Below, piece by piece: positions 15,015 to 17,957 of a stretch of 17,957 nucleotides of DNA. The stretch is from Methanocalculus sp. MSAO_Arc2. Lineage in GTDB: Archaea > Halobacteriota > Methanomicrobia > Methanomicrobiales > Methanocorpusculaceae. Both the position numbers and the translations under genes were made by a program. Numbering within the stretch: the first letter of the stretch is position 1; each line of letters starts with the position of its first letter. A model generated the notes under the pieces. The model was not told the DNA's origin and searched no databases. It saw nothing but the letters and a program-made list of their open reading frames with translations. The DNA lies in NCBI GenBank assembly GCA_003838065.1, contig QZAC01000059.1:1-17957 (forward strand). Direction: 5' to 3'.

Positions 15015-15951
15015 GGGTTTCACCAGGTTTGGGTTTGCCAATCTTTGATTGTGGTTCAATCTCCTGATAGGGAATATCTTTTATCGGAGGGGCCTTGACT
15101 GTTTTCATATCAGTTTTTAAGATATTATTAAACCAGAGTTCCCGTTGCGGGAATGGAATCTGGATGCCGTTTTTCTCAAGCTCTACTTTGATCTTCCAGA
15201 GTAGTTCTGTACGGAGCCCCCACCAGAAGAGTGATGGCGCCCACACCCTGACCATAAGATTTACACTCGAATCATCAAGTTTATCAACATAAACCGACGG
15301 CCCCGGGCTCTTTAATGCATATGGTTGCTTATCAATTAACTCCCTGATAATCGCGATTGCTTTTCCTGCATCATCCTTATACCGGATTCCAATAGTATAT
15401 TCAAACCGCCTGGCCGGATTGATGACAAGGTTTGTGATCTCGCTTGTAAAAAGCTTTGAATTTGGGATCCTGATATAGATACCATCAAAACCACGGACTA
15501 TCGTTGACATCATCTGGATAGTCTGGACCGTCGCCCAGGTCGAACCGATTATAACAGTGTCACCAGTCTTGATCGGCCGCTCGATCATCAGAAATATCCC
15601 GGAGATAAAATTTGAAACGATATTCTGAGCGGCAAACGCAAGTGCCAGTGCAATGATACCTCCTGCAACAAACAGTCCGGAGAGGTCGAGATGAAGAAAC
15701 GGGAGGATGAGCAGGAACGCGAAGATATAGATGAGGTACCTGATAAGGGTTGATGCAAGTTCGACATTGGAGTGATCGAGTTTGTCTCCAAGGCCGCGTT
15801 TGATATATTTTTGTATAAGGGTGGGTGCCACAATTGCAATTATGAGGATGATTCCTACGGAAAAGAGATCAAAAAAGGTTATCTGGCTAATAAATGGTCT
15901 ATTAAGAAAACTATCAAGATTTGTTAGAAGATCCACGATCAAAGTGTACAA
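15004..15951 (-). CDS. MscS-family small-conductance mechanosensitive channel
   Basis: This 315-residue channel has TM1 near 26-48, TM2 near 66-86 and the pore-lining TM3 near 92-124 (LFVAGGIIALALAFAAQNIVSNFISGIFL), rich in Gly and Ala as in MscS. The typical linker ERPIKTGD follows, then a beta domain and alpha/beta vestibule ending IPFPQREL (265-272). MscS opens under membrane tension and releases solutes after osmotic downshock. The start is a TTG at 15951, one base after the TAA of the DUF432-like gene, with GGGGTTGATC as a near match to the ribosome site. A GTG at 15936 is an alternative. Its 3' end overlaps the HEAT gene. The C-terminal 45 residues are a charged tail that I do not recognise. 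Confidence 0.9.
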   Translation of the reverse strand: MYTLIVDLLTNLDSFLNRPFISQITFFDLFSVGIILIIAIVAPTLIQKYIKRGLGDKLDHSNVELASTLIRYLIYIFAFLLILPFLHLDLSGLFVAGGIIALALAFAAQNIVSNFISGIFLMIERPIKTGDTVIIGSTWATVQTIQMMSTIVRGFDGIYIRIPNSKLFTSEITNLVINPARRFEYTIGIRYKDDAGKAIAIIRELIDKQPYALKSPGPSVYVDKLDDSSVNLMVRVWAPSLFWWGLRTELLWKIKVELEKNGIQIPFPQRELWFNNILKTDMKTVKAPPIKDIPYQEIEPQSKIGKPKPGETHDW

Positions 15952-15952
15952 T

Positions 15953-16693
15953 TTAGATCAACCCCGCATCCATTGTATAGTAGATCAGTTTCTCAGTGCC
16001 GGGTATCAATCGTGAATAGTAGATTTCGATCGATTTCTGCATCCCTGACCGGATAGGCTGTTCAAGAAAAGCGGTATGCGCGATATGCGTTTTGATGATT
16101 TTCATACCCGCACTCATTGATACCAGGTCCTGATCATAATAGATCTTCATTCCATAATTCTCAAAGACGACGCGGGAGATTTCAACCCATTTTTTTGTGG
16201 TATTCATAATATCAAGCTCAATTACTCCTTCAAAACAGGGATCCAGTTCCGGTATGTTGGTATGAATTGAACTAAAGTGATATCGTGTTATAACACCGGT
16301 GTCAGTCGGACCATAGAGTGAATACTTCTGCGGCATCCGGGAGAAGATGTCTATACACCGGTACGCATCACCTTTTTTGAGGAAAACCCCGATCTCTATT
16401 GGAAATGTTAGGTATATCCGGCGCTGCACTTCAGGTTCGATCTCTATTGGCGCAAATCTGATCTCAAGGAATCGTGTGACCTCATCGGGCAGGTTCAGCG
16501 GCTCAACAGGGTTGATAATCACGGTTCCAGAATCAGATGCAATGACCCGTTCGACAACATTATCCCCAAGTTTTCGAAAATACCTGACGAAATCTTCATC
16601 CTTTGAGAAACTGATCTCTAAACCATCCTTCTCAATAGAGAATTCATAACCATATCGACCGTACACAAAGTGATTCTGGTAATCCCATTCCAA
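15953..16693 (-). CDS. DUF432-like archaeal protein, MscS partner candidate
   Basis: This is a 246-residue soluble protein (no signal peptide or membrane segment) with alternating beta strands. It starts YQNHFVYGRYGYEFSIEKDGLEISF and contains INPVEPLNLPDEVTRFLEIRFAPIEIEPE, then LTFPIEIGVFL. I believe it belongs to DUF432, an archaeal family repeatedly found beside MscS genes; that assignment is from memory and could not be searched. The start is a TTG at 16693, with AGGAT about 8 bases upstream; no in-frame ATG lies before residue 100. The TAA stop is one base from the MscS TTG, so the two are almost certainly co-translated. The role may be to gate or assemble the channel; this is inference from position. 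Confidence 0.6.
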   Translation of the reverse strand: MEWDYQNHFVYGRYGYEFSIEKDGLEISFSKDEDFVRYFRKLGDNVVERVIASDSGTVIINPVEPLNLPDEVTRFLEIRFAPIEIEPEVQRRIYLTFPIEIGVFLKKGDAYRCIDIFSRMPQKYSLYGPTDTGVITRYHFSSIHTNIPELDPCFEGVIELDIMNTTKKWVEISRVVFENYGMKIYYDQDLVSMSAGMKIIKTHIAHTAFLEQPIRSGMQKSIEIYYSRLIPGTEKLIYYTMDAGLI

Positions 16694-16738
16694 TAAAACT
16701 TATCCTATGTCCCAGGGAGCGTGAAAAATGAACGGTCA

Positions 16739-17920
16739 TCATAAAGAGTTTGCATCACTGAGCTCTTCAATCAGGTGAGAAAGAGAGGGATCATCCAGCT
16801 CCTTCAAAACCGCAGCCAGATCCAACCGAAGAGCCGGATCTGCCCCATCCAACATATCAATAAGAGTCTCAATGACCGCTGGATCAACAACAATCATGCT
16901 GACCTTTTCATGTTGTGCAGACTTCAGAGCATCTATCAGAGCAGAAAGTGCAGGATCACCAATCTTTGCAACTGCCTCTGCCGCCTCGATCTTCACCCGA
17001 TCCACAGGATCAAAGAGAGCACGTATGAGCGGATGGATTGCATCAACTGATCCAATAATGCCAAGAGCCGAGGCTGCAGCTGCCCGGACCGCAGGATCGT
17101 CTGACGCGAGTGCTTTGACAAGATCGGGTATTGCAGGATCTCCAATGGTACCAAGTGCGAGTGCAGCTCTGCTCCTGACATAGGAATCAGGATCAGAAAG
17201 GACGTTTATGAGCGGCTTGATTGCGCGGGGATCCTTTATCTCCCCAAGAGCAATCGCAACCTTCCACCTGACATCCTCGTCGGGGTCATTCAAGAGAGTA
17301 ATCAATGGTCCAACTGATGGTTTTCCGATTCGTGCAAGGGCTTCTGCCGCTTTCCACCTGAGCCCTGAATAGGTATCGCTCCGTGTGGATTCAACAAGCA
17401 GTTCGATCGCACGCGGATCACGGAGCAGACCAAGAGCGTCTATCGCCGCATACCGCTGGTCCATTTCCCCATGGGCCAGGATACCAAGCAGTGAGGCCAC
17501 ATCACCTTCCTTCCTCATCTGTACAATATCTGCCTCACTCACCAGTATCGCCTGAACCCGTTGCATACTGTTCTCTATCACCTCTTTGACCGGGACAGCC
17601 GGCACAATAGTCGCTGCAAGAAACGCAGAGAGAAGAGCTGCCGCAACAAAGGATCCGGAACGAATAAGCGCGTCAGTGGTCACAAATCCGATCAGATACA
17701 TATCCGCAATACTATGGATCGCTCCAAGGTAAACGCCGCCAAGCACAGCTTTATACCGGAAATAATATGCTAAAATGATGATCAGGAGATAATAGAGATG
17801 CGTATAACCAGTAACAATACCGGATAGCGCATGAAGGTAGAACTCAGCTGCGGTGGCAAAAAAAAGACCAAGAACTACAATAATGTATGGAAGATTCCGG
17901 TATTTACCCTGATGCATCAT
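16739..17920 (-). CDS. Membrane protein with C-terminal HEAT repeats
   Basis: This 393-residue protein begins with four membrane segments (about 10-31, 42-56, 60-80, 86-109). The segment between residues 40 and 75 (HLYYLLIIILAYYFRYKAVLGGVYLGAIHS) resembles the membrane input domains found in many methanogen sensor proteins. A linker of about 28 residues (110-137) follows. From about 138 to the end there are about eight HEAT repeats, e.g. SVGPLITLLNDPDEDVRWKVAIALGEIKDP and AIKPLINVLSDPDSYVRSRAALALGTIGDP, of PBS-lyase type. No catalytic domain is present. It therefore looks like a membrane-anchored scaffold. The ATG at 17920 is followed by another at 17917; a TATA box suggests near-leaderless initiation. 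The DUF432-like gene starts 45 bases after its stop. Confidence 0.78.
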   Translation of the reverse strand: MMHQGKYRNLPYIIVVLGLFFATAAEFYLHALSGIVTGYTHLYYLLIIILAYYFRYKAVLGGVYLGAIHSIADMYLIGFVTTDALIRSGSFVAAALLSAFLAATIVPAVPVKEVIENSMQRVQAILVSEADIVQMRKEGDVASLLGILAHGEMDQRYAAIDALGLLRDPRAIELLVESTRSDTYSGLRWKAAEALARIGKPSVGPLITLLNDPDEDVRWKVAIALGEIKDPRAIKPLINVLSDPDSYVRSRAALALGTIGDPAIPDLVKALASDDPAVRAAAASALGIIGSVDAIHPLIRALFDPVDRVKIEAAEAVAKIGDPALSALIDALKSAQHEKVSMIVVDPAVIETLIDMLDGADPALRLDLAAVLKELDDPSLSHLIEELSDANSL

Positions 17921-17942
17921 ACATTCTGCTATCCGCCGTAAG

Positions 17943-17951
17943 AAATATATA
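17943..17951 (-). promoter_or_regulatory. TATA box of the membrane HEAT gene
   Basis: TATATATTT on the minus strand is centred about 27 bases before the ATG at 17920. That places the transcript start at or next to the start codon. No ribosome site is visible upstream, which agrees with a leaderless message. It is the only strong promoter-like sequence I see before the whole cluster that runs to DP2. Confidence 0.5.
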
Positions 17952-17957
17952 CCGATC

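Noticed and set aside
1..17957. CRISPR array or cas genes
   Set aside because: No regularly spaced repeats of about 24-37 bases and no Cas-like proteins are seen.

Overview
The window looks like a chromosomal segment of a methanogenic euryarchaeon, most likely Methanomicrobiales. Archaeal affiliation rests on a PolD-type DNA polymerase large subunit (DP2), an archaeal DUF432-like gene next to an MscS channel, AbrB-PhoU and Pst genes of archaeal style, and TATA-box promoters placed about 27 bases before near-leaderless starts. The order-level assignment is inference from overall gene style, not from a marker comparison.

Left part (1-1400): the possible 3' end of a plus-strand gene, a membrane polyprenol/dolichol-kinase-like protein on the minus strand, and a tiny SAP-like protein on the plus strand. 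Middle-left (1397-6979): a complete phosphate module. An AbrB-PhoU regulator gene is divergent from pstS, a single-chain fused pstC-pstA permease, pstB and phoU, which are tightly spaced or overlapping. The divergent intergenic region carries three TCTATATT repeats that could be an operator. A single cupin gene converges on phoU.

Middle (about 7500-10480): an accessory island between the cupin gene and a tRNA-Leu. It holds a RHH antitoxin/RelE toxin pair with a 20-base perfect palindrome over the antitoxin start codon. Next come a decayed IS21-type istA (no istB) with one recognisable element end, and the 5' part of an IS701-type transposase that the IS21 element appears to have interrupted. 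No intact mobile element remains.

Right part (10480-17957), all on the minus strand and reading right to left: a membrane protein with HEAT repeats, a DUF432-like protein, an MscS-family channel, a second small HEAT-repeat protein, then DP2 and tRNA-Leu(CAA). From the DUF432 gene to DP2 the spacings are 1 base, an 11-base overlap and 6 bases, suggesting one transcript. DP2 contains a 165-residue mini-intein placed exactly before the catalytic CDGDED motif, with an unusual Gly-Gln C-terminal end.

The strongest items for follow-up are the mini-intein, the one-chain PstC-PstA permease, the palindrome-controlled toxin-antitoxin unit, the AbrB-PhoU/Pst divergent control region, and the HEAT/DUF432/MscS/HEAT/DP2 cluster.
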